Assembly (NCBI GenBank): GCA_937981555.1
Contig: CALJOK010000078.1
Location: 1 to 58,307 of the forward strand
Direction: 5' to 3'
Origin: an uncultured Saprospiraceae bacterium
GTDB taxonomy: Bacteria > Bacteroidota > Bacteroidia > Chitinophagales > Saprospiraceae
DNA: 58,307 nucleotides
Shown here: positions 42,891 through 54,000 of the stretch, one piece after another
Position numbering within the stretch: the first letter of the stretch is position 1
Layout: each line of letters opens with the position of its first letter
Translations under genes and position numbers: made by a program
Notes under the pieces: model-generated
Told to the model about the DNA's origin: nothing
The model's input: the letters and a program-made list of their open reading frames with translations, nothing else
Databases searched by the model: none

Positions 42891-44855
42891 ATGAATGCTC
42901 ACCCTAAGACAAAAGATAACAAGTTTTTAGACCAGGAGGAATTCTATCAAAAAATATTTGATGGTTTAAGTATTGGATTTGCATTATGCGAACTCTTATT
43001 TGATCAAGAGGGAAATCCGATTGACTATCGCTTCCTTAAAGTTAATCCAGCGTTTGAAAAACAATATACAATGGATATCCGATTTATGATTGGAAAAACA
43101 ATTAAGGAAATTTATCCTGATGTTGAATCATCTTGGATTGATAAATTTAGTTCTGTTGTCCTTACGAACCAACCCATTCAATTTATTGACTATAATCATA
43201 ATACCGATAGATATTACAATGTCAATGCATTTGCGATTCCAGAAAATAAATTCATTATGCAAATTGAAGATGTTACTGAAGAAAAAAAATCCGAAGCAAA
43301 TTTAAAGAAAAGTGAACTCAACTATAAACATATTTTTAATTCTATGTTTGAGATGTTCCAAGTGATCGAACTTGTTTATGATGAGCAAGGGAATGCTATT
43401 GATTATAAATATCTCCAAGTCAATCCTGCTTTTGAAAAATTAGTCAACAAAAAAGAATCCGAATTAGTAGGCAAACGAGCAAAAGATGTTTTTGGAATCG
43501 TTGAGGATCATTGGATAGAGACTTATGACAGAATTGAAAAAACGGGTATATCCGAAAGCATTGAGGACTATGGAGCCGAACTCAAAAAATATTATCGAAT
43601 CAATGCTTGGAAAGTAGAAGAGGGACAAGTTGCCATTACCTTTAAAGATGTCACGGATCAAAAGGTATATGAAAAAGAATTAATTAAAGCTAAGGTAGCT
43701 GCAGAAGAAGCCGACCGATTGAAATCAAACTTCCTTGCTAATATGAGTCATGAAATCAGAACTCCTATGAATGGAATTCTTGGTTTTACTGACTTACTCA
43801 AAAAGGAAAACCTCTCTGGTGCCGAACAACAAAAGTATATTCAGATTATTGAGAAAAGCGGGATTCGACTGCTTAACATCATCAATAATATTATTGATGT
43901 TTCAAAAATAGAGTCTGGGTTGATGGAGCTTGACATGCATGAATCAAATGCCAACGAGCACTTGGAATACATTTTTGAATTTTTCCATCCTGAAATAGAA
44001 AAGAAAGGAATGCAATTTTCACTTAATAAATCATTGCCTTCAAGTAGAGCTACTATTAAAACTGACAAAGAAAAATTCTTGGCAATATTAACTAACCTTG
44101 TGAAAAATGCGATTAAATATAGTGATAAAGGCGTGATCGAATTAGGTTATTTTCTAAAAGGTAATTTCCTTGAATTTTATGTCAAAGATTCAGGAGTTGG
44201 TATTGATAGCGATAGACAGGAAGCTATTTTTGAACGGTTTGTTCAAGCTGATATTTCTGATAAAAATGCTTTCCAGGGCGCTGGTTTGGGATTGCCTATT
44301 TCCAAAGCTTTTGTTGAGATGCTCGGTGGGCAATTATGGGTAGATAGTGGAAGAGGAGAAGGTTCAACCTTTTATTTTACCATTCCTTTCGATGCGGAAC
44401 AAAAAGATACTATCGAACTGGCAACTGATGATGTTGATATTCCTACCCCAACCACCGCCATTCCTATTAAAGACCTCAATGTACTTATTGTAGAAGACGA
44501 TGAGATCTCCATTCTAGTCTTAAATTATATAGTAAAAGAAATAAGTAATAAAGTTTTACATGCTAAAAACGGATTGGATGCTATTGACATTTGTCGAAAT
44601 CACCCCGATCTAGATTTGATATTTATGGATATTAATATGCCGCTATTAGACGGTTATGAAACGACTAGACAAATCCGCCAATTTAATCAAGATGTAATTA
44701 TTATTGCGCAGACAGCTGATGGACTGGCAGGAGATAAAGAAAAAGCTATGGAAGGAGGATGCAATGATTATCAACCTAAGCCCATTTTAAAAGATGAACT
44801 CTATTCTATTCTTCAACAACATTTTGCTAATCGAGATACTTACCAAGCAGGGTGA
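42891..44855 (+). CDS. Cytoplasmic hybrid histidine kinase: PAS-PAS-HisKA-HATPase-REC
   Basis: 654 residues with no signal peptide or membrane helix, so it senses an internal cue. Two PAS domains (about 15-135 and 145-265) are similar to each other (IDYRFLKVNPAFEKQY; IDYKYLQVNPAFEKLV), pointing to an internal duplication. HisKA: H287 in NMSHEIRTPMNGILGF. HATPase with NAIKY, DSGVGID and GAGLGLPIS motifs (about 385-500). Receiver about 525-645 with phosphoacceptor D580 in DLIFMDINMP and Lys in QPKP. No DNA-binding output, so it signals through a phosphorelay partner. Convergent with the HTCC sensor gene. Confidence 0.93.
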   Translation: MNAHPKTKDNKFLDQEEFYQKIFDGLSIGFALCELLFDQEGNPIDYRFLKVNPAFEKQYTMDIRFMIGKTIKEIYPDVESSWIDKFSSVVLTNQPIQFIDYNHNTDRYYNVNAFAIPENKFIMQIEDVTEEKKSEANLKKSELNYKHIFNSMFEMFQVIELVYDEQGNAIDYKYLQVNPAFEKLVNKKESELVGKRAKDVFGIVEDHWIETYDRIEKTGISESIEDYGAELKKYYRINAWKVEEGQVAITFKDVTDQKVYEKELIKAKVAAEEADRLKSNFLANMSHEIRTPMNGILGFTDLLKKENLSGAEQQKYIQIIEKSGIRLLNIINNIIDVSKIESGLMELDMHESNANEHLEYIFEFFHPEIEKKGMQFSLNKSLPSSRATIKTDKEKFLAILTNLVKNAIKYSDKGVIELGYFLKGNFLEFYVKDSGVGIDSDRQEAIFERFVQADISDKNAFQGAGLGLPISKAFVEMLGGQLWVDSGRGEGSTFYFTIPFDAEQKDTIELATDDVDIPTPTTAIPIKDLNVLIVEDDEISILVLNYIVKEISNKVLHAKNGLDAIDICRNHPDLDLIFMDINMPLLDGYETTRQIRQFNQDVIIIAQTADGLAGDKEKAMEGGCNDYQPKPILKDELYSILQQHFANRDTYQAG

Positions 44856-44995
44856 GAATTAAAAGAAAAACTGCTTGAGTTGACTTAAGGTCACGATACT
44901 TATTTGACGTAGTACTTTTTTTGGTAAAAGAAAATAAAGGTTTTTTTACTATAAGCATAACGTTAGAGAGAGTTGTGTATACATTTGTTCCTACC

Positions 44996-47900
44996 TTATT
45001 TCAATTTCAAATATTCACTAGGAGATTTTCCAAAACGTTTTTTAAATAGCTTTGAGAAAGTTGATGGATGCTCAAATCCACATTGGAATGCGAGGTCATT
45101 AACAGAGGTAGAAGTATGTTCCTCCAATATTTTCCGAGCTTTAGTTAATTGTACTTCTCTAACCATTCGAGCAGGAGTTAGGCCAGTTATAGATTTCACT
45201 TTCCGACTCATTTGACGACTACTAAGGAAGACCGCAGCAGCAAGGTCTTCTACGCTGAAAGTAGATTCATCTAGCGAATTATGGATTATTGATTTTAGGT
45301 TTTCAATCCATCTTTTATCCTCTTCATTGACCTGGTTCTCCTGCTGTTTTGGGTTATTGGAATGGATGGTAATCTCTTCTTCGGAACTTTGCACTTGCTT
45401 CCGTTGATGATAATTGTAGAGTAAGTTTTGGACACGGATCATTAACTCAGGTACAGAAAAAGGCTTAGTCAAATAGTCGTCAACACCAATCGTCAACGCA
45501 CTAAGTTTGTCTCGTTCTGCAGCTAGGGCGGTTAACATAACAACTGGAATTCCAAACCATTCGGGATGAGATTTAATCGTCTTTAGCATTTCTAGCCCAT
45601 CAACTTCAGGCATCATAATATCCGAAACAATCAGATCGATATTAGCATTATTTGCTTTCAATAATGCTAACCCCTCTGCCCCATTTTTTGCTATCAAAAC
45701 TTGCTTGTATTTTTTTTGCAAAAGTTGTACAATGAAATTCCGCATATCAGAATTATCTTCCACTACCATAATATTGAAATCCGATCCGATTGAATCAATA
45801 ACAGGATCTTCTTCAACGGTTTCCTTGATTGGTAAAGTTATTACCTTGTCGACTGTCACTTTCTTTTTTGGAAACTCAAAATAAAAACGACTCCCTGTAC
45901 CAAGTGTACTTTCCGCCTTTACTTTCCCATCCATCAAATGTGCCAATTCTTTTACCAAGGCTAAGCCAATTCCAGTACCACCATATAATTTTTGATCCAC
46001 CTGTTTGGACTGATAAAATCGTTCAAAAATATGTGGCAAATCTTTTGGATGAATCCCTTTCCCATCATCGGAAACTTGAATTTTTATCAGCTCTTCGGTT
46101 TCAGAAACCTTTAAAAGAATCTTTCCATTTTGAGCAGTAAACTTTATCGCATTGCTCAGGAAGTTGTTTAATATTTTTTCCAATTTTCTACGATCTACTA
46201 ATACTTGGAGGTTTTGTTGAATATCCAATTGCAAATCATAACTAACTGCCTTAGCCTGAAACTGAGGTTCGAAGACAAAGAAAAGATATTCAAAAAACTG
46301 AACCATTGGAGTCGCGTCTTCTTGCAGTTCTAGTTTATTGGCTTCTATTTTTGATAGGTCAAGAATCTCTTCTATAAGTTGTAAAAGATTTTTTCCATTC
46401 CGTTGCATGACCAGCAATTGCTGTTGAACTTGAGTTTTATTCCACTCTTCTGGACTTTCAAGAATATAAGAAAGTGGTCCAAGAATTAAAGTAAGTGGTG
46501 TTCGTAATTCATGAGAAATATTAGCAAAGAATCTTGATTTGATTTTGTCTAATTCTTTGAGTTCTTCGGCTTGTTGCTCAATTAAAGATTTGTCTTTTTC
46601 TATCTGAGCCGTTCGTTGCGAAACGATCACTTCGAGTTCCTTTTGACGTGCTTCTAATTGTTGAGTACTGCGCCTAATTCCAAATTTGATAATTCCATAT
46701 AATATTAATCCGATGATAAGTAGGTAGAGGAGGTTCATCCACCATTTTTGCCACCAATTAGGAAGTACAGAAAAAGAGAAGGTAGCAATATTGCTTTCTT
46801 GCAGATGAATATCAATTGCCTTGACTTTAAATGTATATTTCCCAATAGGCAAATTAAAGAAAGACTTTTTGGAAAGTGGACTTGGTGCAGACCATTTATT
46901 ATCCAATCCTTCCAGCATGGTTTGATAACGGATGGATGATGTATTAGAATAAATTGTCGCTGCAAAATTAATAGTCAGGTTACCATTGCCTTGATAAATG
47001 TCGAATGGCTCGATAGAAATATTCCCTCCACTATAAAGCAAAGAATCCTCATTCATCACTATCTTTCGGATTAAAGAATTATAAGCTTTAATTTTATTAG
47101 TGACCGGATTTCCTTCATACCGGATGATTCCTTCTATGCCGTTGAACCATGCGACTGTTTTATCTAAAGTACTTTTTTCGTCGATCAGGGTATTCCAAAT
47201 AGGAAAATCTTTTATTGCTCGAAAGGGACTACTGATCACTTTATTGACAACGGTGTCTTGAGTTTTTAGTAGTATACCATCGCCTGGTTGCATCCAGATT
47301 CGACCTAGATGATCTTTAGTTGGATAAGAAAAAAACTGCGCCTTGTGGCGATAAAGTTTTTTATAAAAAGTAGAAATTTCCTCAAATCGATTTTCTGATG
47401 CTTTAAATTGAAAAGCTTTTTTTCCTAGAAAATGTAGATCATCGTTTATCTGAAAAACATATTTCAAATCAGTAGGAAGTCCTTGGCTGGAATCAAAGGT
47501 GATAACGGGAGATTGATCTAGATTTACCTGACCATTGATTGACTTTGTTGCTAATTGATGTACCTGACTTTTTTGATTTCCAATGATCCAAACTCTATCA
47601 GCATTGTCAACCTCAAAACCTTTATAAGTTGGATGAAATTTGGTGGTACGTGATTCTTCTTGAAATTGATTGAGCTCTTCATTAAAATAATACGTCACCA
47701 ATCCTTCCCGCCAATCTATAAAAATCCGATTGGAATCCACTTTAGATTGCCGGATCATAGTTACCTTAAAATTATCATTCGTATTTTTTTTGACGAAATG
47801 AATTTCATTATTGACCACTTCAAAAAATCCCATTCCATAACCGGCACCGTATAACCGATTCTTAAATTTGAAAAGCTGGTAAACAGAAGCATACGAACCT

Positions 47901-49003
47901 TTTACTAAACGAAAAACGTCGTCTTCCTGATCAAAAACATTAAGGCCATTGATACTACCTGCGTATAATTTGCCATTATGTTGCTCTAAGTCGTAAGTCG
48001 TCTTAAAAGGTAATCCCAGTTCTGGATTTAGAAAAGTAAATGGAGAGGCCAAATCAATAGAAGAAATACCATTAAATAAAGCTAGCCAAAGAATACCTCT
48101 TGAATCGAGGTAGGTATAATTGACGGTATTGTCTTGAAGTCCAATATCTGTTGAAAGGTGATGTAAGATTTTTCCTTTTCTGTTGATGAGAATGGCTCCA
48201 TTACCGAGGGTATTTAATAAATATTGATCTTCTTTTGTTTTAAGGCCAGGAGCATATAGTTGATCTTTGATTAATTGATCTGCTTCTGTAGGGAAGGGCT
48301 GAATACTTTTTGAATCGCACAGGAAAAATCCTTGTTTACGTGTTCCAACTAGTAAGGTGTCATTGGAATAAGTTTGGATTACATAGATATCTTTTTTTGC
48401 AAATTCTGGTTGGATTACTTCTAGATCAAAGCGATCTTCATTTAGGACACAAATTCCTTTTTCCCAAACTCCAATAAGTAATTTCCCATCAATAATATTT
48501 GAACGTTGAAAGTATGCTTCGCTGACCAAGACTTTCATTTCTAATCCATCCCATCTAAATAATTTAGATTTGGTTTGGAAGTAAATTTTTCCATTTAAAA
48601 AATAAGTATTGAATACTGCTTTAAATACTTGGTGCTCGGAAGGGAGTTTTGATTTTAAAGAACTAAAAATCGTCTTGCCCTTTTTATCAGATTTTAGATA
48701 ACCAATATCTCCAACTAAACCCGCATAAATAACTCCTTTTTCATCCTTCGCTAAAGACTGGGCAACTTGTCGTTTTGGAGATTCGATCAAATCCCAGTTT
48801 TGACCATCATATTCCAAGATGCCCTGGTTATTAGCAAAATAGATGATCCCTCGATCATCTTCGAGAATACACCAATTAGAATTACCAGCATTATAAGATT
48901 GATAACTATAATTCTTGATTAGAGGATAAAAGCCTTTCGCTTGAGCAGATAACTCAAGAAATGGAGCTAATACAAAAAGAAGTATTAGACTAAGTTGTTT
49001 CAA
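44996..49003 (-). CDS. Hybrid two-component system protein (HTCC): propeller sensor, kinase, receiver, AraC
   Basis: 1335 residues combining sensor and transcription factor in one chain. Signal peptide to about 21 (ELSAQ), a large periplasmic two-component-regulator propeller region (about 25-680), a Y_Y_Y domain (about 685-745), one membrane helix (about 757-780), HisKA with H831 in ISHELRTPLTLIL, HATPase (about 935-1050, GTGIGLALVKEL), receiver with D1128 in SDIMMPEVDG, and a C-terminal AraC helix-turn-helix (about 1235-1335, SVNDLAFQCGFEHPSTFSKLF). Known relatives in Bacteroidota detect oligosaccharides and activate polysaccharide-use loci. No SusC/SusD pair is present in this window, so its target is elsewhere or different. 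Confidence 0.95.
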   Translation of the reverse strand: MKQLSLILLFVLAPFLELSAQAKGFYPLIKNYSYQSYNAGNSNWCILEDDRGIIYFANNQGILEYDGQNWDLIESPKRQVAQSLAKDEKGVIYAGLVGDIGYLKSDKKGKTIFSSLKSKLPSEHQVFKAVFNTYFLNGKIYFQTKSKLFRWDGLEMKVLVSEAYFQRSNIIDGKLLIGVWEKGICVLNEDRFDLEVIQPEFAKKDIYVIQTYSNDTLLVGTRKQGFFLCDSKSIQPFPTEADQLIKDQLYAPGLKTKEDQYLLNTLGNGAILINRKGKILHHLSTDIGLQDNTVNYTYLDSRGILWLALFNGISSIDLASPFTFLNPELGLPFKTTYDLEQHNGKLYAGSINGLNVFDQEDDVFRLVKGSYASVYQLFKFKNRLYGAGYGMGFFEVVNNEIHFVKKNTNDNFKVTMIRQSKVDSNRIFIDWREGLVTYYFNEELNQFQEESRTTKFHPTYKGFEVDNADRVWIIGNQKSQVHQLATKSINGQVNLDQSPVITFDSSQGLPTDLKYVFQINDDLHFLGKKAFQFKASENRFEEISTFYKKLYRHKAQFFSYPTKDHLGRIWMQPGDGILLKTQDTVVNKVISSPFRAIKDFPIWNTLIDEKSTLDKTVAWFNGIEGIIRYEGNPVTNKIKAYNSLIRKIVMNEDSLLYSGGNISIEPFDIYQGNGNLTINFAATIYSNTSSIRYQTMLEGLDNKWSAPSPLSKKSFFNLPIGKYTFKVKAIDIHLQESNIATFSFSVLPNWWQKWWMNLLYLLIIGLILYGIIKFGIRRSTQQLEARQKELEVIVSQRTAQIEKDKSLIEQQAEELKELDKIKSRFFANISHELRTPLTLILGPLSYILESPEEWNKTQVQQQLLVMQRNGKNLLQLIEEILDLSKIEANKLELQEDATPMVQFFEYLFFVFEPQFQAKAVSYDLQLDIQQNLQVLVDRRKLEKILNNFLSNAIKFTAQNGKILLKVSETEELIKIQVSDDGKGIHPKDLPHIFERFYQSKQVDQKLYGGTGIGLALVKELAHLMDGKVKAESTLGTGSRFYFEFPKKKVTVDKVITLPIKETVEEDPVIDSIGSDFNIMVVEDNSDMRNFIVQLLQKKYKQVLIAKNGAEGLALLKANNANIDLIVSDIMMPEVDGLEMLKTIKSHPEWFGIPVVMLTALAAERDKLSALTIGVDDYLTKPFSVPELMIRVQNLLYNYHQRKQVQSSEEEITIHSNNPKQQENQVNEEDKRWIENLKSIIHNSLDESTFSVEDLAAAVFLSSRQMSRKVKSITGLTPARMVREVQLTKARKILEEHTSTSVNDLAFQCGFEHPSTFSKLFKKRFGKSPSEYLKLK

Positions 49004-49200
49004 TTTGGAGTTAATTTAGATTTACTGTTAGTTAACGATATTATTTAGTCGCAAAAATAATATTATTTCTTAATTGTTGAAATCTAAATTAACGATGAGG
49101 TCTCATCTTGGACAAGGAACTTTGTGCGAGTATAACGGATAGAGTAAAAGATGTTGGAGAAAAGATGAGAAGGAAGGCTCTCAAGCTGCGAATTTATCGA

Positions 49201-49233
49201 ATGCTGGTTATCGGGGTTAATGATAACCAGCAT
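49201..49233. repeat. Perfect 12-bp stem-loop
   Basis: ATGCTGGTTATC and GATAACCAGCAT are exact complements with a 9-nt loop. There is no T-tract, so a terminator role is doubtful. Confidence 0.6.
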
Positions 49234-49365
49234 TTCAGTTGGATCGCATGGCAAGAGAAATTTCTTCTAGTCTTGCGTAAGCTCCCATAAGATTGGGGAT
49301 TACTAATTGGTCTTTTGGCGTTATGCATTGCAAATATATAGGCCTTTTTGCTTTCCAACTTGCCA

Positions 49366-49397
49366 AAAACGGACATCTTTCAGTTGAAAACGGACAT
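49366..49397. repeat. Tandem AAAACGGACAT repeats, IS-end-like
   Basis: Two identical 11-mers start 21 bp apart. Multiple spaced copies of an (A)ACGGACA motif resemble the transposase-binding ends of IS21-type elements; no istA/istB gene is present here. Confidence 0.4.
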
Positions 49398-49570
49398 TTT
49401 AAAGAAAAGAATGGCTTTACTTTTCAATTATGGCAGTCCTCTGGTATTTTTGAGATTAGGTATCGGATTTTAGATTTCTTGCTTGAATAAAAAGAGATGC
49501 TCATGAAATGTGAAATATTTATCCGAATTAAAGTGACAGATCTATTTGTTAACAAGGGAAGCCTTAGTAC

Positions 49571-50707
49571 CTAAATTTTCTTTATGAAACGAGGTATATG
49601 CCTATTAATCATTGCTTTACATGTTTTGGTATTTAAGACAATTTCTATTCGAGAAATGCTAAGACAACCAGTTACAGAATTTCTTGCCTCTGCAAAAAAG
49701 CTACCACTAGAGGTAGGCAAATAATTGGTACTTCCGCTTAACAATAAAACCCCAGATGAAGCACTATCATACCAATCGATCGTCTCCCCTGAGTTGACAC
49801 TTGCCATTAAAGCAGGAATAGTTGCATTATTACAAATCGTGGTATCTCCTCCGCTGATTGGAATATCTGGACTGTTACTGATCGAAACTATTTTGGAACC
49901 TGAGTGTGTTATTGACCCACTTGTTGCTTCAACTGTAAATATATATGAACCTGAAATTAAATTCGATATACTAGGGTTTGACAATGTTGAACTATAGGTG
50001 TATCCTCCTGGTCCAGTAGCCGACCAATTGAATGTAGCACTCGAACTTCCTGATCCTGCAACGTTTGAAAAAAGATTTAAAATTTGTCCTTCACAAATAG
50101 GTTCGTTAGAACTAGGTGAGACATTTAGACTTCCTCCATTATTATTTAGATCACTAAATGAATAAGTTGCTCCAGCTCCTCCATTACAGGAAGAATAAAT
50201 AACTGTTCCTATTACTATTCGTTTGGCAGCACTACATGGATTTGAGATATCAAGACTACCTAATGGTTCTACAATAAAAGCAGCACCTGCTGGAATGTAT
50301 AAGGAGACATTAGAGATCCACGATCCAAAACCACCATTAGCAATAGTTATTAGCATTGTATTCAATGTTGAAATACCTGCGACTAATAATACATCGGTAG
50401 CAGCTAAACCATCTCCGATCGTCAAAGAATTAAAACTGTTAGGAATATTTGATGAAAGAGTTATAGAATTACCTCCCTCAATAGATATATCATTTGTCCC
50501 TGCGTTCTGTCCAGGGTAGCTCGTGGCTGGAACCCAAATAGTTCCATTATAAACTTCCCAAATTAACGGACTTGTCCAATTTCCTGAATTTATTGAACGA
50601 TAGTCGTTTACAGATTGAGCTATTAAATGTGGTGTGAATACCAAAATAAAGAATATACTAGATAGAAGGATTCTTATCTTTTGAGGTATCAAAAAATTTG
50701 GTCCCAT
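49571..50707 (-). CDS. Secreted Ig-like adhesin-type protein, C-terminally truncated
   Basis: 378 residues. Signal peptide to about 30 (PHLIAQ). A beta-helix/G8-like start (GNWTSPLIWEVYNGTIWVP, SYPGQNAGTNDISIEGG) is followed by an Ig-like segment (PICEGQILNLF, about 205-285) and an Ig_7-like domain (TTICNNATIPALMA, ETIDWYDS, GSFFAEARNSVTGC, about 290-360). Full-length relatives are much longer and end in a T9SS tail; here the frame ends abruptly after LNTKTC with an unrelated KAMINRHIPRFIKKI and no sorting domain. It stops right beside the IS-like debris, so truncation by rearrangement is likely and secretion to the surface is doubtful. Confidence 0.8.
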   Translation of the reverse strand: MGPNFLIPQKIRILLSSIFFILVFTPHLIAQSVNDYRSINSGNWTSPLIWEVYNGTIWVPATSYPGQNAGTNDISIEGGNSITLSSNIPNSFNSLTIGDGLAATDVLLVAGISTLNTMLITIANGGFGSWISNVSLYIPAGAAFIVEPLGSLDISNPCSAAKRIVIGTVIYSSCNGGAGATYSFSDLNNNGGSLNVSPSSNEPICEGQILNLFSNVAGSGSSSATFNWSATGPGGYTYSSTLSNPSISNLISGSYIFTVEATSGSITHSGSKIVSISNSPDIPISGGDTTICNNATIPALMASVNSGETIDWYDSASSGVLLLSGSTNYLPTSSGSFFAEARNSVTGCLSISRIEIVLNTKTCKAMINRHIPRFIKKI

Positions 50708-51014
50708 AGGACTTGGATGTTTTAAGCGTGTGTATATTGTGTGTTAGAATATGATAGAAAGGATATTAGTGAATAGATAATGATTCACTAATATTACTTT
50801 ATGTAACTATGATATAGTTAAAATTGTTTCTGATTTTTTCTAAAATTATATATATATTATGTTAATGTGACTAGGATTTGATTCTCAAAAAAATATTTAA
50901 CTCGATGAGGTTGTGTGGTAGCGGCGATTTATTTATTTTCTAGAGGTGGTGACGTAAGGAAATAAAAATAAATTAAAAACGGTTACCGCTAACTCAAGAT
51001 GTCGATGTTAAAAT
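50708..51014. other. Intergenic region
   Basis: 307 bp holding the promoter of the adhesin-type gene on the left and the end of the ThuA/dehydrogenase transcript on the right. GGTAGCGGCG near 50918 and CGGTTACCGC near 50981 could close a long imperfect stem containing ATTTATTTATTTT and ATAAAAATAAAT. No gene seen. Confidence 0.4.
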
Positions 51015-54000
51015 CTACCTGTTCACCATTTCATGATTTAACAAAATCCAATCTGCATTCAAAACAAACTGCTTGTCATCTTTTGGGTTTTTGAAAACCA
51101 AAAATAAATCACCTACCTCAATAGTCGGAGAAACTGGAATTTGATAATACTTTGTTCCAATTTTATCTTTATCAAAATATCCTAATTCAGCTTCACCAAT
51201 GACATTTCCAGTTGGACTATTTTCTCTGATTTCAACTTTGCCTTGGTAATCATAACCAGCATTATATTTTGCAGCTAATTTGATACTAGTTAAATTTTCA
51301 AAACTTTGATTTTTAAATTCTAAAAAAGAATTATGCACGATAGAGCCAACTAAAATTGCTCCATCATTATCCCAAATTCCCAATCCTTCCGTTCTTTCAT
51401 CTGCAGCTTCTGCTTGTATCTTTGGTGGATTAAAAATCATTTGATCCATAACAGAGAGTGCAGAATTTTCCAAATTAGGATTTCCATTGTCAAGGTAGGA
51501 AGCCATTAAAATATACTTGCCTTCGCTGTCACTTTTTAGATGTTCTGTAAATTCTAAAGTACCAGCGATGGCAATATTTTTTTCATTAATATCTTGATTC
51601 GGATTGAGTGATAAAATATATTGTACCATTTTTTTAACCTCGGCAATTTCTAATTGTGGATGAGCTGACATCATGGTTTCTCCCCAAGTTCCGACACTTC
51701 CTTTGATGATAGAGCTCACTAAATAATCGGTATCTTCATTTCCATATTTAGTGGCAATTTCAACATAGCTCGGACCATTTACTTTTTCATATTCACCATG
51801 ACAAGATTTACAATCTGAACCATCGATTAATAATTTGCCTTCAGGAACCGTATTTTGTTGATGACCTAAAGTTGCAATAATCAGGTCTTCTCCTTCGGCC
51901 AAATAATTCATTGTTACTTTTATTTTATTAGCATCTATGGTTTTATCTTCCGTATTTCCATCTTCTAAATCTTGCACGACGACTTTATAATTTACCTTTT
52001 TTCCATTCCAATAAGTAGCATCTTGATTATCCATTTCAATACTCAATTGAGGAGCCTCGTTACCCACTAATATTTTTTTATTTGTTGTTACGGATAGACC
52101 AGCGGCATCGGTCACTTTTAATTTGACATCAAAAACCCCAATTTTTTCAAATGAGAAAGTTGGATTCATTTCTGTTGATTGAACTTCCTCCTTGATAAAA
52201 AACCATTCGTAAGTCAATTCATCTTGATCATCATCTTTTGATTCCTTCGCTGAAAATTGAATGGTAAGTGGCGCCGCACCAACTTCTTTATCAGCATTAA
52301 TTCGAGCTAGGGGAGGGCGGTTTCCTTTGATATAATTGATGCGACAAAGTCGGGCGTCAATATTTTGGACATTCCATTTTTGACCATATTCCAACACATA
52401 CATTTTTCCATCCGTTCCAAAAAACATATCCATAGGGTGAGAAAATTCTGAGTTCGGCATAAAACTTTCTGCGTGAGAATAATTTTGATTTTTATCCATC
52501 GATACCACATAGATCCAATCTCTCATCCACTCATAAACAAATAATTTATTGTCGAAATAATCTGGAAATCCTTCAGTCGCTTTTGGAAAGTCCGCGGTAT
52601 GGAAAACGGGACCAGCCATCGGATTAACTCCTCCTTTTCCCAACCAAGGAAATTCATCAGATTTATCATAAGAAAACCAAATCATAGACGATTCAATCGA
52701 CGGTAATTTTTTTAATCCTGTATTGTTTGGCGAATCATTGATTATATTTTTTGGATCAAATTTTTCTCCTGATTTTTCTGTTGTAAAATCATAATCATTG
52801 TACGCTTGATTATTTCCACGGGTGTAAGGCCAACCCCAATAACCTGCTTTTCGAGCTTGGTTAAATTCACCCATTCCAGCAGGACCACGAAGCGAATCTT
52901 CTTTCCCAGAATCAGGGCCAACATCTCCCCAATAAACATTTCCATTTTTGCTGTCAATGGAAAATCGAAATGGATTACGCAATCCCATTGCGTAGATTTC
53001 AGGGCGAGCTTTTTCTGTTCCTTCAGCAAATAAATTTCCTTTAGGAATCGAATAAGTTCCATCTGATTGAGGGGTAATTCTTAAAATTTTCCCTCTCAAA
53101 TCATTAGTGTTGGAAGCGGACCTTTGAGCGTCCCAAAGTGCTCTGTTTTTTCTTTCGTCAATTGGAGCAAAACCTTCAGATTCAAATGGATTCGTATTGT
53201 CGCCTACTCCGATAAATAAATTTCCATCTGGGCCGAATTCCAAAGAACCCCCGCTGTGGCAGCATTTCCGAATAGTCGGAATAGTTAAAAGTAATTTTTC
53301 TGAAGCTAAGATCAAGGAATCATTTTCCAAATTAAATCTTGAAATATGTTGTTTGGAGATTTCTCCAGGAGCAGTATAAAAAAGATAAATCCAATTATTT
53401 TCTTCAAATTTAGGATCAACAGCTAGTCCAATTAATCCATCTTCATTTCCATAAAAAACATCTAACTGCGCAATTTCATAAGTTATCTTATCTTCAAAAT
53501 CATATCGCTTAATCGCACCTCTTCGTTCGACAAAAAGAATGCCGTTAGGCACTTCCTCCATTTCCATGGGTTCATTCAAGTTAAAATCTAACACTTCTTT
53601 TACAAATCTATTTTCCTCAGGAACCCTCGGTGAATTGGCTGCTGAATAATCTAATTTTTTATCTCCAATTGCATATCGAATTCCGCCCAAAAGATGTTGA
53701 AGGAAAATTGGTTCTTTGAACGTTTCATCAGCATGTCCCATACCGGTATAGAATGCTCGACCACCATCAAATTCATGAAACCAAGACATTGGGTGTTGCT
53801 CTCCTTGATGTGCTCCTCCTTCATAGGTGCTCTCATCAATTTCAATTAAAACATTTATTTCAGGATTGATATTTTTAAAATTATACCATTCGTCAGTCTT
53901 GGCCCAAGGATCATTTATTCCTGCGGTGGCAGGATGATTTTTTTCCAAAATATTTAAATTAGCTTCTTGAATTTTTGGATGACCGTTGAAGTATGCGCCT

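Larger units (their letters stand above)
49004..49570. other. Intergenic region with insertion-sequence-like debris
   Basis: 567 bp. Contains a perfect 12-bp hairpin (49201-49212 with 49222-49233), a short minus-strand frame ending at 49235 that reads IPNLMGAYARLEEISLAMRSN, and two exact copies of AAAACGGACAT 21 bp apart (49366-49376, 49387-49397). No intact gene; the plus-strand 60-codon frame at 49108 overlaps the hairpin and is not convincing. Confidence 0.45.

Noticed and set aside
44950-44985. AGCATAACGTTAGA, reminiscent of an integron attC core
   Set aside because: No paired core site, no cassette array and no integrase; one short match is expected by chance.
44996-49003. Polysaccharide utilisation locus around the HTCC sensor
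   Set aside because: No SusC/SusD pair or clustered glycoside hydrolases occur next to it; only a lone GH20 lies 12 kb away.
49108-49290. 60-codon plus-strand frame starting MDKELCASITD
   Set aside because: It contains the perfect stem-loop at 49201-49233 and overlaps a more protein-like minus-strand fragment; no family resemblance.
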